Below are positions 55,332 to 64,000 of a stretch of DNA of 64,000 bases, piece after piece. Position 1 is the first letter of the stretch. Every line of letters begins with the position of its first letter. Origin of the DNA: an uncultured Gammaproteobacteria bacterium (GTDB lineage: Bacteria; Pseudomonadota; Gammaproteobacteria; UBA6429; Thiohalophilaceae); contig CAJYAN010000011.1 in NCBI GenBank assembly GCA_913064945.1, positions 62,001-126,000 on the forward strand, read 5' to 3'. The notes below the pieces were generated by a model that had not been told where the DNA came from, made no database searches, and saw nothing but the letters and a program-made list of their open reading frames with translations. The position numbers and the translations under genes were made by a program.

Positions 55332-56453
55332 CTAGATGACGACCAGCTCCGCATGTAAGGCACCGGCTTCGCGGAGCGCTTCAAGGATTGCAACGAGATC
55401 ACCCGGCGCGGCACCCACCTGATTCACGGCACGCACAATTTCATCGAGTGACACACCGGGGTTAAAGACGAACATGCGTTTGTTCCCCTGACTGACATTG
55501 ATATCCGACTGCGGCACTACCACGGTTTGTCCCTTCGACAACGGTGCAGGTTGGCTGGCCTTGTTGGTCTCAGTGATCGTCACGGTAAGACTGCCATGCG
55601 CGACGGCGGCCGGTGTCACCCGGACATGCTCTCCGATCACCACCGTCCCGGTACGAGAATTGATGATCACGCGTGCAGGGGCATCACCTGGCTTCAGGGT
55701 CAGATTCTCCAACACCGAGATAAAGGCAACCCGCTGTGCGAGATCGCGCGGCGCATTTACATTCACCGAACCTGCATCAATCGAATACGCCGTACCCGCG
55801 CCAATGGTCTGATTAATTTTATCGGCCAGGCGATGAGACGTTGTAAAATCCGGGTTACGCAAATTTAAAACAACTTCATTCTTTTTTCCGAACGGGGTTT
55901 CGACAACCCGTTCGACCGAGGCACCATTGGGGATACGCCCAACGCTGGGAATATTCACGGTGAGTCGGGAACCATCTTTGCCCTCCGCACCAAAACCGCT
56001 AACGATCACATTACCCTGTGCGATCGCATACACCTGTCCATCGGCACCTCGCAAAGGTGACATCAACAGACTACCACCGCGAAGCCCCTTGGCATCACCA
56101 AGTGAGGAAACGGTGACATCAATCGTCTGTCCCGGCTTGGAAAAGGCAGGCAGGTCAGCATGAATGGCGACAGCGGCCACATTTTTCGACTCGACACTGA
56201 CGGTCGACGGTATGTTGACGCCCATGCGAGTCAGCATGCTACGCAAACTCTGTTTGGTAAAGCTGGACGAACTATCTCCGGTGCCATCTAACCCCACCAC
56301 CAGGCCATAACCAATTAACTGATTGCTGCGGACACCTGCCACTTTGGCAATATCCTTGATCCGCTCTGCATGTACCATCCCACTAAACAGACTTGCGACA
56401 AAGACCAGCAGACCTGCAAAGATCACAAAACGAAAATCTTTTTCCTGAAACAT
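55332..56453 (-). CDS. flgI: Flagellar P-ring protein FlgI
   Basis: A 373-residue periplasmic ring protein. A signal peptide ([18 protein letters not shown]) precedes the mature start [20 protein letters not shown], followed by [13 protein letters not shown] and [13 protein letters not shown]. Typical size. It follows flgH by 19 bp. Confidence 0.96.
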   Translation of the reverse strand: MFQEKDFRFVIFAGLLVFVASLFSGMVHAERIKDIAKVAGVRSNQLIGYGLVVGLDGTGDSSSSFTKQSLRSMLTRMGVNIPSTVSVESKNVAAVAIHADLPAFSKPGQTIDVTVSSLGDAKGLRGGSLLMSPLRGADGQVYAIAQGNVIVSGFGAEGKDGSRLTVNIPSVGRIPNGASVERVVETPFGKKNEVVLNLRNPDFTTSHRLADKINQTIGAGTAYSIDAGSVNVNAPRDLAQRVAFISVLENLTLKPGDAPARVIINSRTGTVVIGEHVRVTPAAVAHGSLTVTITETNKASQPAPLSKGQTVVVPQSDINVSQGNKRMFVFNPGVSLDEIVRAVNQVGAAPGDLVAILEALREAGALHAELVVI

Positions 56454-56472
56454 GCTTGCTCTCCCGCCTTGG

Positions 56473-57165
56473 CTAATATGGATAAGTCTTGCTTTGAAAG
56501 AAACGGCTCAATGGCCCCATGGTATTGGCCGCGGACAAAGCGCCCTGTCCCGCATAGGCGATCCGCACATTGGCGATGCGTCCGGATGAAACGGTATTGT
56601 CAGGACTAATGTCCTCCGGCCGGACAATACCGGAAAATCGCACAAACTCATCTGACTGATTCAAGACGATCAGTTTTTCACCACGCACCACCAGATTATG
56701 ATTGGCCAACACCTCGGCAACCGTCACGGTAATCTTGCCGGAAAAATTATTATGCTGACTACTGGCACCCTCACCGGCAAAATCCCGTCCGGCATCGATT
56801 TTATTTTTCAACACCTCTTTACCATCTTTGGTGACCTTGTCACCAGCCACCGTCGGAGGTGGCATGTCAACACTGTTTTTCTTTTTAGCCGAAGTACTGG
56901 AGCCAACAGAGGCCTTGGTCGTTTCTTCCAGGAGGATGGTCAGGATATCGCCGACTCGCTGCGGCCGAATGTCATCGAACAGACCAACCACCATGCCCTG
57001 CTGGTAAATGGCGCCATTGTGTAACGGTTTTATATCAACGACCTCCGGCTTGGCTGGTGCAAAGGCGGGGGTACTGCGGATATCCTTACGTTTAACACAG
57101 CCCATATTCAAGGACAGCATGATCAGCATCAGGGTGGTAAAAATAATTTTTGTCAGTTTTTGCAT
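56473..57165 (-). CDS. flgH: Flagellar L-ring lipoprotein FlgH
   Basis: A 230-residue outer-membrane lipoprotein. The signal peptide ends in the lipobox LNMGC. The conserved parts are [34 protein letters not shown] and [26 protein letters not shown] 57165 was chosen because it begins after the flgG stop and directly opens the signal peptide; a longer frame would overlap flgG. Confidence 0.95.
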   Translation of the reverse strand: MQKLTKIIFTTLMLIMLSLNMGCVKRKDIRSTPAFAPAKPEVVDIKPLHNGAIYQQGMVVGLFDDIRPQRVGDILTILLEETTKASVGSSTSAKKKNSVDMPPPTVAGDKVTKDGKEVLKNKIDAGRDFAGEGASSQHNNFSGKITVTVAEVLANHNLVVRGEKLIVLNQSDEFVRFSGIVRPEDISPDNTVSSGRIANVRIAYAGQGALSAANTMGPLSRFFQSKTYPY

Positions 57166-57184
57166 GTTCTCTGCTGCCTTAGCG

Positions 57185-57970
57185 CTACATATTATTATTG
57201 ACAAACTGCAGCATATGGTCGGCTGTCGAGATCGCTTTTGAATTCATTTCATAGGCCCGTTGCGTTTCGATCATATTTACCAGTTCTTCCACCACATTAA
57301 CGTTCGAGCTTTCCAACGAGCCCTGTATCATGGTGCCAAGACTGTTCTGTCCGGCTGTCCCTACCTGTGGCGCTCCTGAGGCCGCCGTTTCCTTGTAGAG
57401 ATTTTCTCCAACAGGTTGCAGACCGGAAGGATTGACAAAGTCAGCCAGCTGAATCGTGCCAATCTGTGCCGGTGCCGGATTATTCGGCAGGTTTGCTGTC
57501 ACCGTACCATCACGGCCGATGGTGACACTGGTGGCATTCGCAGGAACGGTGATATTCGGTTGCACCGCATAACCCGACGAGGTAACAATTTGTCCATCAC
57601 TATTAACCTGAAAAACACCCGCACGTGTATAGCCCTGATCGCCGTTAGGCATGAGGACCTGGAAAAAGCCCCGTCCCTGGATTGCCACATCCAGAGGATT
57701 ATTGGTCTGTGATAAATTTCCCTGCGAGTGTAACTTTTGTGTCGCCACCATGCGGACCCCTGTTCCCAGGGTCAGACCGGAAGGTAATTGTGTATTCTGA
57801 CTGGTTTGGCCTCCCGGCTGTCGAACATTCTGGTAGAGCAGGTCTTCAAAAATGGCACGACCTTTTTTAAAGCCCGTCGTGTTGACATTCGCCAGATTAT
57901 TACTGACCACGGCTAAACGACTTTGTTGTGCATCCAGACCTGTCTTAGCAATCCATAACGCCTGATTCAT
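57185..57970 (-). CDS. flgG: Flagellar distal rod protein FlgG
   Basis: A 261-residue distal rod protein. N-terminal [20 protein letters not shown] and [20 protein letters not shown], plus the rod-specific C-terminus [24 protein letters not shown]. It has the usual FlgG length and follows flgF by 56 bp. Confidence 0.97.
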   Translation of the reverse strand: MNQALWIAKTGLDAQQSRLAVVSNNLANVNTTGFKKGRAIFEDLLYQNVRQPGGQTSQNTQLPSGLTLGTGVRMVATQKLHSQGNLSQTNNPLDVAIQGRGFFQVLMPNGDQGYTRAGVFQVNSDGQIVTSSGYAVQPNITVPANATSVTIGRDGTVTANLPNNPAPAQIGTIQLADFVNPSGLQPVGENLYKETAASGAPQVGTAGQNSLGTMIQGSLESSNVNVVEELVNMIETQRAYEMNSKAISTADHMLQFVNNNM

Positions 57971-58026
57971 TGCGCTTTACTCCAGATAAAATTTACTAAC
58001 TCTCTGCACTACTAAAAAAGCAGAAA

Positions 58027-58767
58027 CTATGCCAGACGCACCAATTGCATGGTCTGGTCCGCATTACGTTCGGCGGTCTTCATCATCTTGACCTGCATTT
58101 CAAACTGTCGTGATAAATCGATCATCTTGGCCAGGGTATTGGCAACGTTGACGTTGCTCCCTTCAAGAGCACCGCTGACGAGTTTGACGGCGGCATCGGC
58201 GTTCGCCACGCCACCCTGGCGCAGTCGCATCAAGCCATCAGTGCCCTTGGTTAAATCTTTATTGGCAGGATTTACCAGTTTGATACGGGCAATAATCTGT
58301 GGTGTGCCTGTTTTGTCACCCAGGGGAACCACCGCCACAGTGCCGTCTTCACTGATATTAATTTTTGCCGCTGGTGGCAAGGTGATGGGGCCACCGTCAC
58401 CGATCACCGGCAACCCCTGCTGATTGGTCAGCAGACCGCTCGGCGCAACCTGCAGATTCCCGGCGCGGCTATAGGCCTCGGTACCATCATTGGCCTGAAC
58501 CGCAAACCAGCCTTTATCCGGGATAGCAATGTCAAGATCGTTACCCGTGGTATTAATTGGTCCTGGAGAAAAATCTGATGCCGGTTTTTCTGTCATGGCA
58601 AAGACCCGGCTAGGCGCCCCCGGCCCGAACATGGGCATGCTACGAAACTGTTCCAGGTCGGCGCGAAAACCAGTAGTGCTGACATTGGCCAGATTATTGG
58701 TATTGACCGCCTGCGCCAGCATGGTTTGCTTCGCGCCATTCATCGCCATGTACAGCATCCGATCCAT
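58027..58767 (-). CDS. flgF: Flagellar proximal rod protein FlgF
   Basis: A 246-residue rod protein. The start MDRMLYMAMNGAKQTMLAQA with NNLANVSTTGFRADLEQFRS is typical of FlgF, and the end has GSNVNVANTLAKMIDLSRQFEMQ. It lies between flgE and flgG in the standard order. Confidence 0.96.
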   Translation of the reverse strand: MDRMLYMAMNGAKQTMLAQAVNTNNLANVSTTGFRADLEQFRSMPMFGPGAPSRVFAMTEKPASDFSPGPINTTGNDLDIAIPDKGWFAVQANDGTEAYSRAGNLQVAPSGLLTNQQGLPVIGDGGPITLPPAAKINISEDGTVAVVPLGDKTGTPQIIARIKLVNPANKDLTKGTDGLMRLRQGGVANADAAVKLVSGALEGSNVNVANTLAKMIDLSRQFEMQVKMMKTAERNADQTMQLVRLA

Positions 58768-58788
58768 TATCGATTCGCTCCTGTCTGC

Positions 58789-60048
58789 CTATCGAACATT
58801 AATAATGGTTTGTGTCACGGTATCCGCAGTCTTGATGACCTGTGCATTGGCCTGGAAGTTTCGCTGTGCGGTAATCATGTTGACCAGCTGTCCGGTCAAG
58901 TCAACATTCGACCCCTCCAGTGCCCCCGCCTGTAAGACCCCCAGACTACCGGAACCCGGCGTTCCCACTAAAGGTGAGCCAGAGGCATAACTTTCCGCCC
59001 AGGCGGTATCACCCAACTGACGCAGACCCTGTGGATTCGAAAAATCCGCCATCGAGACCTGACCCAGAGTCCGCGTCTGACCGTTACTGTAGCGGGCGCG
59101 AATAATGCCAGTGTCGTCGATATCGATACCACTGAGACGACCGGAGGTGAATCCGTTCTGGGTCAGGGCGCTGACATTAAACTGACTGCCAAACTGCGTA
59201 CTCGGTGTCGCACCCAGTAAATTGATTGACAGCTTCAATGGGTCGGAGCCATTACCAACATCAAAGCCGGGGTACTTAATTTCGCCAGGCGGTACGGGCT
59301 GGCCATTAATCATGGATAGCGCACCCGAACCATCAAACTGCAGTGTGTCCCCCTGGAAGGGGGCCGCTTGTGCCCCTTTTATATTTTTACCATCCACAAA
59401 GGTATGCGCTTCCCAGGCATTGTTTTGAGGTGATTTGACAAAATACATGGTCGCCAGGTGAGAACCGCCCAGGGAGTCATACACAGTCAATGAAGTAGAG
59501 TGATTAAACGACGCGGCAATCGCCGGGTCAAAGGGCACCGTATTGGGTACCTTTTGTGAGCTATCCAGATTCAAGCCCACATCAAGGCGCGTGGTTGCCT
59601 TCGGCGTAATATTAGAGGTATCCAGACGCAACGGTCCAACGGATCCGGTGATGTTGCCTTCTGCATCGGCGTTATTGACAACGAGTCGTTTTGAGTTGCT
59701 GTTCACCATATAGCCTTCACGGTCAACCTGGAAAGAACCTGCGCGAGTGTATGAACGGGTGCCATTATTATCCAGCACAAAAAAACCTCGACCGTTAATG
59801 GCCATGTCGAGTTTGTTGTCTGTAAAACCAATGTTACCCTGGCTAAACTGCTGTGTTACTGCAGACAGACGCACACCGGCACCGATGGCCGTAGCAGCGG
59901 CACCGGCACCGGCATTGGCGTAGACATCGGCAAACTCGGCGCGAGATTGTTTAAAACCCGTGGTGCTTGCATTGGCAACGTTATTGCCGATAATCCGGAG
60001 TTCCTGAGACGCCGCATTAATACCGCTAAGTGCTGAACGAAATGACAT
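58789..60048 (-). CDS. flgE: Flagellar hook protein FlgE
   Basis: A 419-residue hook subunit. N-terminal MSFRSALSGINAASQELRII and NNVANASTTGFKQSRAEFAD, and C-terminal GSNVDLTGQLVNMITAQRNF. The size is close to the ~400 of enteric FlgE. A strong AGGAGG lies before the ATG. Confidence 0.97.
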   Translation of the reverse strand: MSFRSALSGINAASQELRIIGNNVANASTTGFKQSRAEFADVYANAGAGAAATAIGAGVRLSAVTQQFSQGNIGFTDNKLDMAINGRGFFVLDNNGTRSYTRAGSFQVDREGYMVNSNSKRLVVNNADAEGNITGSVGPLRLDTSNITPKATTRLDVGLNLDSSQKVPNTVPFDPAIAASFNHSTSLTVYDSLGGSHLATMYFVKSPQNNAWEAHTFVDGKNIKGAQAAPFQGDTLQFDGSGALSMINGQPVPPGEIKYPGFDVGNGSDPLKLSINLLGATPSTQFGSQFNVSALTQNGFTSGRLSGIDIDDTGIIRARYSNGQTRTLGQVSMADFSNPQGLRQLGDTAWAESYASGSPLVGTPGSGSLGVLQAGALEGSNVDLTGQLVNMITAQRNFQANAQVIKTADTVTQTIINVR

Positions 60049-60072
60049 GGTGATCCTCCTGTCTACTTACAG

Positions 60073-60789
60073 TTACATAATTTGTTTGATTTCGGCCAGG
60101 CTGGTTTTGCCTGCAGCGGCCAGGTTCAAGGTGACAGGTTCCCCGGGTTTACCCAGGGAAACGCTTTGCACCTTATCCGCGATAAATGTATTCACCGCCT
60201 GTGGCTTGCCATCGGCCTGCATTTGCGCCTGCACGGAATATTTACCGGCCTTGGCCTGCATCACTGTTCCATCGGGGGCCTTCTTATCCAGAACGCCGTC
60301 CCAGCTAAAATGCGTCACACCTTCTTTTTGACTGCCCAGGTCCAGTGTCTTCACCACTTCACCGCTGGCATCCATAATATTAACTTTGACATCTGTCGTG
60401 CTGTTGGGAACATCGACGGCACCCACCAGTGTGCTCCCCGCTGCCAGGGCCGTGGTTTTACCCGGCACCAGCACGGTGCGTCCTACCATGCTCGAAGCCT
60501 GTAACGCCTGGGATGACTGTAATGAAGTTGCCAGACTACCGAAGGAGTCCTTGAGATCCTTGAGACCTTTGACCGAACTGAATTGCGCCATTTGTGCCAG
60601 GAAGTCACCGTTGTCCATGGGCTTCATCGGGTCCTGGTGATTCATCTGCGCCAGCATCAACTGCATAAAGTCTTTCTGCCCGAGATGTTTTTCCTTCAAC
60701 CCTTCTTTCGGTTTGGCCAGACCAAGCTTATCCAGCGTTGCCTGCATTTGCTTCATTTGTACCGGGTCTTTTATGTTAATACCGTCCAT
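60073..60789 (-). CDS. flgD: Flagellar hook cap protein FlgD
   Basis: A 238-residue hook-capping protein. The N-terminal LGQKDFMQLMLAQMNHQDPM is the family signature, and residues ~110-230 form the FlgD Ig-like/tudor domain (HFSWDGVLDKKAPDGTVM). It follows flgC by 11 bp. Confidence 0.96.
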   Translation of the reverse strand: MDGINIKDPVQMKQMQATLDKLGLAKPKEGLKEKHLGQKDFMQLMLAQMNHQDPMKPMDNGDFLAQMAQFSSVKGLKDLKDSFGSLATSLQSSQALQASSMVGRTVLVPGKTTALAAGSTLVGAVDVPNSTTDVKVNIMDASGEVVKTLDLGSQKEGVTHFSWDGVLDKKAPDGTVMQAKAGKYSVQAQMQADGKPQAVNTFIADKVQSVSLGKPGEPVTLNLAAAGKTSLAEIKQIM

Positions 60790-60800
60790 TGTCTACTCCA

Positions 60801-61214
60801 TTATTGGCCGATCGCCAGTGTCCGCATCATCATTTGTTTGGCACTATTCATGATTTCCACGTTCGCCTGATAGGAACGGGATGCCGAGATCATGTCCGCC
60901 ATTTCATCAATCACATTCACGTTAGGCATAAAGACATATCCCTGTGCATTGGCCATCGGGTTGTCCGGGCTGTATTCCTGACGGGCGGGTGCCTGGCTCT
61001 CGACAATGCCCATGACACGCACACCCTCGGCCGCCGGGTCATCGGAAAATGCCTTTACCAACGGGGCAAACACCGGGTGACGCGCCTTATATAAATTATT
61101 CGTACTGCTACTCACGCTGTTGGCATTGGCCATATTACTCGACGTGGTATTGAGTCGAATGGTTTGTGCATTCAGGGCGGAGCCGGCAACATCAAATACA
61201 CTAAATAACGACAT
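60801..61214 (-). CDS. flgC: Flagellar proximal rod protein FlgC
   Basis: A 137-residue rod protein. N-terminal SLFSVFDVAGSALNAQTIRL, NTTSSNMANANSV, and C-terminal NVNVIDEMADMISASRSYQA fit FlgC. It starts 2 bp after the flgB stop. Confidence 0.97.
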   Translation of the reverse strand: MSLFSVFDVAGSALNAQTIRLNTTSSNMANANSVSSSTNNLYKARHPVFAPLVKAFSDDPAAEGVRVMGIVESQAPARQEYSPDNPMANAQGYVFMPNVNVIDEMADMISASRSYQANVEIMNSAKQMMMRTLAIGQ

Positions 61215-61216
61215 AA

Positions 61217-61621
61217 TTATTGTCCTCGGATGGCCATGTTCAGGGTTTTGAATTTGCCACTAATAAACTGCAGGCTCATTAAGTAGCGCATGGAATTTTC
61301 TGTGAAGGCGGCCATCTCGACGTGGGGTTCAACGGTATTGCCATCCAGAGAGGGCTGGAGCGGCTGGCGGTACATAACTTCATCGCCCCCCATGTCATCC
61401 ATCGAACGTAGGTGTCGTTTATTGGTGACCTCTAACTGTCCCGATTGACCAGGCACCATTTCCTGAACCTGTTGTAGTGCGGCGCGAAAGTCGATATCAC
61501 GTGCCTTATATCCGGGGGTATCCGCATTGGCGATATTCGCCGCGAGGAGCTGGGCACGACGTGACTGCATATATAGCGCGGGCTCGTGAATTCCTAAAAC
61601 CTGTTTAAAACTCAATGGCAT
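61217..61621 (-). CDS. flgB: Flagellar proximal rod protein FlgB
   Basis: A 134-residue rod protein, first gene of the flg operon. ALYMQSRRAQLLAANIANAD, TPGYKARDIDFRAAL and the C-terminal MRYLMSLQFISGKFKTLNMA are typical. A good sigma54 promoter lies 35 bp upstream. Confidence 0.96.
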   Translation of the reverse strand: MPLSFKQVLGIHEPALYMQSRRAQLLAANIANADTPGYKARDIDFRAALQQVQEMVPGQSGQLEVTNKRHLRSMDDMGGDEVMYRQPLQPSLDGNTVEPHVEMAAFTENSMRYLMSLQFISGKFKTLNMAIRGQ

Positions 61622-61655
61622 GTCATCTTTCCTTCAACTGTGTTGTCGAGGAAAT

Positions 61656-61671
61656 TGCAACAGCCGTGCCA
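61656..61671 (-). promoter_or_regulatory. Sigma54 promoter of flgB operon
   Basis: On the minus strand TGGCACG-GCTG-TTGCA, a perfect match to the -24/-12 consensus, 35 bp upstream of flgB. This would be activated by FleR or FleQ. Confidence 0.92.
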
Positions 61672-61705
61672 ATTTTGCTATTCGTTGATTTACAAGGAGT
61701 TAGGA

Positions 61706-61760
61706 GTAACTGTAGGGAGTTACCTGGCCGACTTGCGGCAATTTGCCGCCTGGGCGGCAA
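61706..61760. promoter_or_regulatory. Cluster of hairpins between cheR and flgB, two mutually exclusive
   Basis: GTAACT / AGTTAC (61706-61723) is followed by three GCGGCAA-type arms. GCGGCAA (61735-61741) can pair with TTGCCGC (61743-61749), or TTGCCGCC (61743-61750) with GGCGGCAA (61753-61760), but not both. It may end cheR transcription or act as an attenuator. No T run follows on the minus strand. Confidence 0.55.
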
Positions 61761-61811
61761 GATAGGGGGGAGTTCAACAGACTGAAAATACCACCGCCAC
61801 GCGCGGCTGTG

Positions 61812-62660
61812 TCAGGGCTTCCAGTCGCCATTAAGCCGGTAAACCACACCCTCCGGGTAACGTACCATTTCAAAGGCCTTGGTATAACCGGTGGGCGACT
61901 CAGAGCCACCCAGGATCAACACGCCGCCGGGATTCAGGCAGCGGGCCATACGTTCAAGAATGTCGGTTTTGAGCTCGGAGGAAAAATAGATCAATACATT
62001 GCGACAGAAAATAATGTCAAACTTTCCAAGCAGATTATAACTCTGCTGAAGATTCATTTCAGAAAATCGCACCATCGTCTTGAGTGTGGGTTTCACCTCC
62101 CAGCCGCTATCCAGCTTGCTAAAGTACTTTTCACGACGCTCCGGAGACAGGCCACGCATGATGCTCAGGTCATCGTATTTACCATCTTTGGCAATTTTTA
62201 ATACCGAGGGGGAGATATCCGTGCCGATAATCTCCAGACGCCCCGAGATCTGTCCTGGATTTTTGCTCTTGAACTCATCGAAGATCATGATGATGGAATA
62301 CGACTCCTGACCTGATGAAGCCGCCGCTGACCAAATACGCAAGGGATTAGGCTTACGCTTCGCCAGCTCCGGAAATAAATGGCCTTTTAAGATTTCAAAG
62401 GGGTAGGTGTCACGAAACCAGCTAGTTTCATTGGTGGTCATGGCATCAATAACACGTTCTCGTAGCGCCTTGTTGATATTCTTTTTGAGTGAATCAAGCA
62501 TCTCACCCAGGGTATTAAAAGAAAACTCTTTCGTCAGTCGATTAAGACGACTGGTCACCAGGTAGTGCTTGTTATCCCCCAATAGAATACCGCAGGACTT
62601 TTCCAGAAAATCGCGAAAGGTGTCGTACTGTTCTTTTGAAATAACTTGATCGTCGGCCAC
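61812..62660 (-). CDS. cheR: Chemotaxis methyltransferase CheR
   Basis: A 282-residue SAM-dependent methyltransferase that methylates Glu residues of chemoreceptors. The N-terminal helical domain (YDTFRDFLEKSCGILLGDN) precedes TTNETSWFRDTYPFEIL, the SAM site IWSAAASSGQESYSI and FDIIFCRNVLIYFS. It lies ~100 bp downstream of cheV and probably shares its promoter. No pentapeptide-binding insertion was judged. Confidence 0.95.
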   Translation of the reverse strand: MADDQVISKEQYDTFRDFLEKSCGILLGDNKHYLVTSRLNRLTKEFSFNTLGEMLDSLKKNINKALRERVIDAMTTNETSWFRDTYPFEILKGHLFPELAKRKPNPLRIWSAAASSGQESYSIIMIFDEFKSKNPGQISGRLEIIGTDISPSVLKIAKDGKYDDLSIMRGLSPERREKYFSKLDSGWEVKPTLKTMVRFSEMNLQQSYNLLGKFDIIFCRNVLIYFSSELKTDILERMARCLNPGGVLILGGSESPTGYTKAFEMVRYPEGVVYRLNGDWKP

Positions 62661-62759
62661 GATATTTTTCTTTATCTCAGTCTGTGGTCTGAAGTTTCAG
62701 CATACCCAGCGGGCAAGCCTGTGAATTAGGGAAATGAGGGCACCCGAAAACCCGATATA

Positions 62760-63683
62760 TCAAATCAGACCTTTGTCTTTGGCAAGGGCTGTCACTTCAT
62801 CAGCGAACTCTTCTGCTCGAAATTTAGGCACAAAACGATCGGCACCAACTTTTTTTACCATAGAATCGTTAAAACTGCCGCTGAGCGAGGTATGTAATAT
62901 CACCGGTAAAGCGCGTAGTCGCTCATCTTCCCTCACCAGTTTCGTCAGTGTATAACCATCCATTACCGGCATTTCCACATCAGAGATCATGATATCAAAA
63001 ACGTCGGTAATGGGCAGTCCGTCGGCTATCGCCTTCATTAACAGATCGTGTGCCTCTTTACCATTATTCGCCAGAGTGACTTCGACGCCCATTTGATCCA
63101 ATGTTCGCTTAATTTGTTTGCGTGCCACACTGGAATCATCCGCCACCAGTATTTTCAGGATTCTGGTCTCACTCAATTCGTCTCTACCCGCTTTGAGCTC
63201 GGTCACAACGCCCAACATATCGGCCAGAATTTTTTCAACATCAATAATCTCGACCAGTTCATCGTCGACACGCGTGACTGCCGTCATATAATTATCATTA
63301 CCCAGGCCTTTTGGAGGTGGACGTACCTCGTCCCAGTTAATATTGACAATTCGATTGACGCCATTTACCAGAAATCCCTGTGTTGAACGATTGTACTCGG
63401 AGATAATGACATAGCTCTCACGAGTATTCTGCACAGGAGGTTTCCCAATCGCCATGGCCAGGTCCAGCACCGGGATGGTCTTACCCCGCAGGTGTGCCAG
63501 CCCCTTCATGATGGGGTGGGCGTGAGGGATACCGGTCAGGCCCGGACAACTGATCACTTCCTGCACTTTAAAGACGTTGATGCCAAAGTGTTGTCTGCCG
63601 CCCAGATTAAAGAGCAATAACTCCAGCCGATTTTCACCCGCTAACCGAGTCCGCTGATCAACTTTATCCAAAACGCTTGCCAT
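62760..63683 (-). CDS. cheV: Chemotaxis coupling protein CheV
   Basis: A 307-residue fusion: residues ~15-160 CheW-like (LLLFNLGGRQHFGINVFKVQ), and ~175-305 a receiver with the phospho-Asp in IMISDVEMPVMDGYTL and Lys in RFVPKF. It links receptors to CheA and adapts signalling through its own phosphorylation. GGTGGAG precedes the ATG. A sigma28 promoter lies ~35 bp upstream. Confidence 0.95.
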   Translation of the reverse strand: MASVLDKVDQRTRLAGENRLELLLFNLGGRQHFGINVFKVQEVISCPGLTGIPHAHPIMKGLAHLRGKTIPVLDLAMAIGKPPVQNTRESYVIISEYNRSTQGFLVNGVNRIVNINWDEVRPPPKGLGNDNYMTAVTRVDDELVEIIDVEKILADMLGVVTELKAGRDELSETRILKILVADDSSVARKQIKRTLDQMGVEVTLANNGKEAHDLLMKAIADGLPITDVFDIMISDVEMPVMDGYTLTKLVREDERLRALPVILHTSLSGSFNDSMVKKVGADRFVPKFRAEEFADEVTALAKDKGLI

Positions 63684-63717
63684 AACGACTCCACCTGAAA
63701 ATTATTCGCTCAGTGCC

Positions 63718-63744
63718 TTATCGGCCACCGCGGGAATTAATTTA
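63718..63744 (-). promoter_or_regulatory. Sigma28 promoter of cheV
   Basis: On the minus strand TAAATTAA-N11-GCCGATAA: the -10 box matches FliA consensus perfectly and the -35 box at 4-5 positions. It is 35 bp upstream of cheV. Confidence 0.75.
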
Positions 63745-63756
63745 AGTGAACTTAAC

Positions 63757-63772
63757 TGGCACATTCATTGCT
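63757..63772 (+). promoter_or_regulatory. Divergent sigma54 promoter at the right edge
   Basis: TGGCAC-ATTCA-TTGCT on the plus strand matches the -24/-12 consensus. It points right, towards a gene beyond the window; flgA is a reasonable guess from other polar flagellar clusters. No gene is seen in 63773-64000. Confidence 0.8.
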
Positions 63773-63903
63773 TCACTACACAAAAGGCACCGGGAAATGT
63801 ATGTACTGAGTGATAGCACTGCAAAATCAGGCGGACTGATTATAGTGTCATTTTTTTATCGTGTTATTTTTCAGTTATTTATATGTTTATTTTTTGTTTT
63901 GGC

Positions 63904-63930
63904 TAAAGTCGTCAATATATTGACCGATAA
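63904..63930 (+). promoter_or_regulatory. Divergent sigma28 promoter at the right edge
   Basis: TAAAGTCG-N11-ACCGATAA on the plus strand, matching TAAAGTTT-N11-GCCGATAA at 6 of 8 and 7 of 8 positions. It lies in the same rightward gap as the sigma54 site, so the outside gene may be expressed at two stages. Confidence 0.7.
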
Positions 63931-64000
63931 CCATCCTATAAATATTTCAGGTAAAAATATCAAAACAAATGCAAATAATTGTTACATCAGGAATTAGCAG

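Noticed and set aside
63746-63997. 83-codon frame (+) at the right edge
   Set aside because: It overlaps the sigma54 and sigma28 promoter sites and has no Shine-Dalgarno, so it is very unlikely to be translated.

Overview
The window reads as chromosomal DNA of a flagellated gammaproteobacterium, probably from a marine or saline setting; I cannot name the genus from sequence alone. Four things point there. The smpB/ratA/rnfH/bamE/fur neighbourhood is arranged as in Gammaproteobacteria. The tmRNA tag reads ANDDNYALAA. Two sodium-coupled carriers lie side by side. The polar-type flagellar regulators FleQ, FleS and FleR sit with well-formed sigma54 and sigma28 promoters.

Layout. 1-7.1 kb holds the 3' end of a chemoreceptor gene, then fur, bamE, rnfH, ratA, an NSS and an AGCS sodium symporter, smpB and ssrA (tmRNA). 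7.1-11.2 kb is accessory: a 107-bp tandem repeat behind ssrA, a YbfB-like MFS transporter, a run of small leftward genes (75-aa unknown, GNAT, SRPBCC) separated by attC-like sites that could be an orphan integron cassette cluster, and a HAD dehalogenase-like gene. 11.9-18.3 kb is a branched-chain-amino-acid-type ABC operon (Tat-exported binding protein, LivH, a fused LivM-LivG, LivF) coupled to an mmsA-like acyl-CoA-forming aldehyde dehydrogenase. 18.6-21.1 kb carries a LOG-family protein and a beta-CASP RNase-like hydrolase, followed by a frameshifted HPt-domain relic. 21.7-26.4 kb is a divergent locus: class IV aminotransferase and PhzF-like protein against a MocR regulator and a Bcr/CflA exporter, with three CTGTACTG boxes between. 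26.3-29.0 kb is arsR / GAPDH-like / arsJ (arsenate detoxification by a phosphoglycerate arsenoester), with a palindromic ArsR operator. 29.1-32.8 kb has small conserved genes and a von Willebrand A lipoprotein paired with an unrecognised membrane protein.

32.9-63.7 kb is an almost continuous leftward flagellar and chemotaxis cluster. In transcription order: cheV, cheR, flgBCDEFGH, flgI, (terminator), flgJKL, fliC, flaG, fliD, fliS, fliT, fleQ, fleS, fleR, fliE, fliF, fliG, fliH, fliI, fliJ, fliK, then after a gap fliA. Sigma54-type -24/-12 sites lie before flgB, flgJ, fliD and fleS, and sigma28-type sites before fliC and cheV, matching a FleQ > FleSR > FliA cascade. The export-gate and switch genes fliL-R, flhBA, flhF and flhG are not in the window. 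At the right edge a divergent sigma54 plus sigma28 promoter pair points to a rightward gene outside it.

The most unusual non-coding element is an uninterrupted run of 17 heptamers (GGTCTGA, GGTGCCA and GGACCTA blocks) between flgL and fliC.
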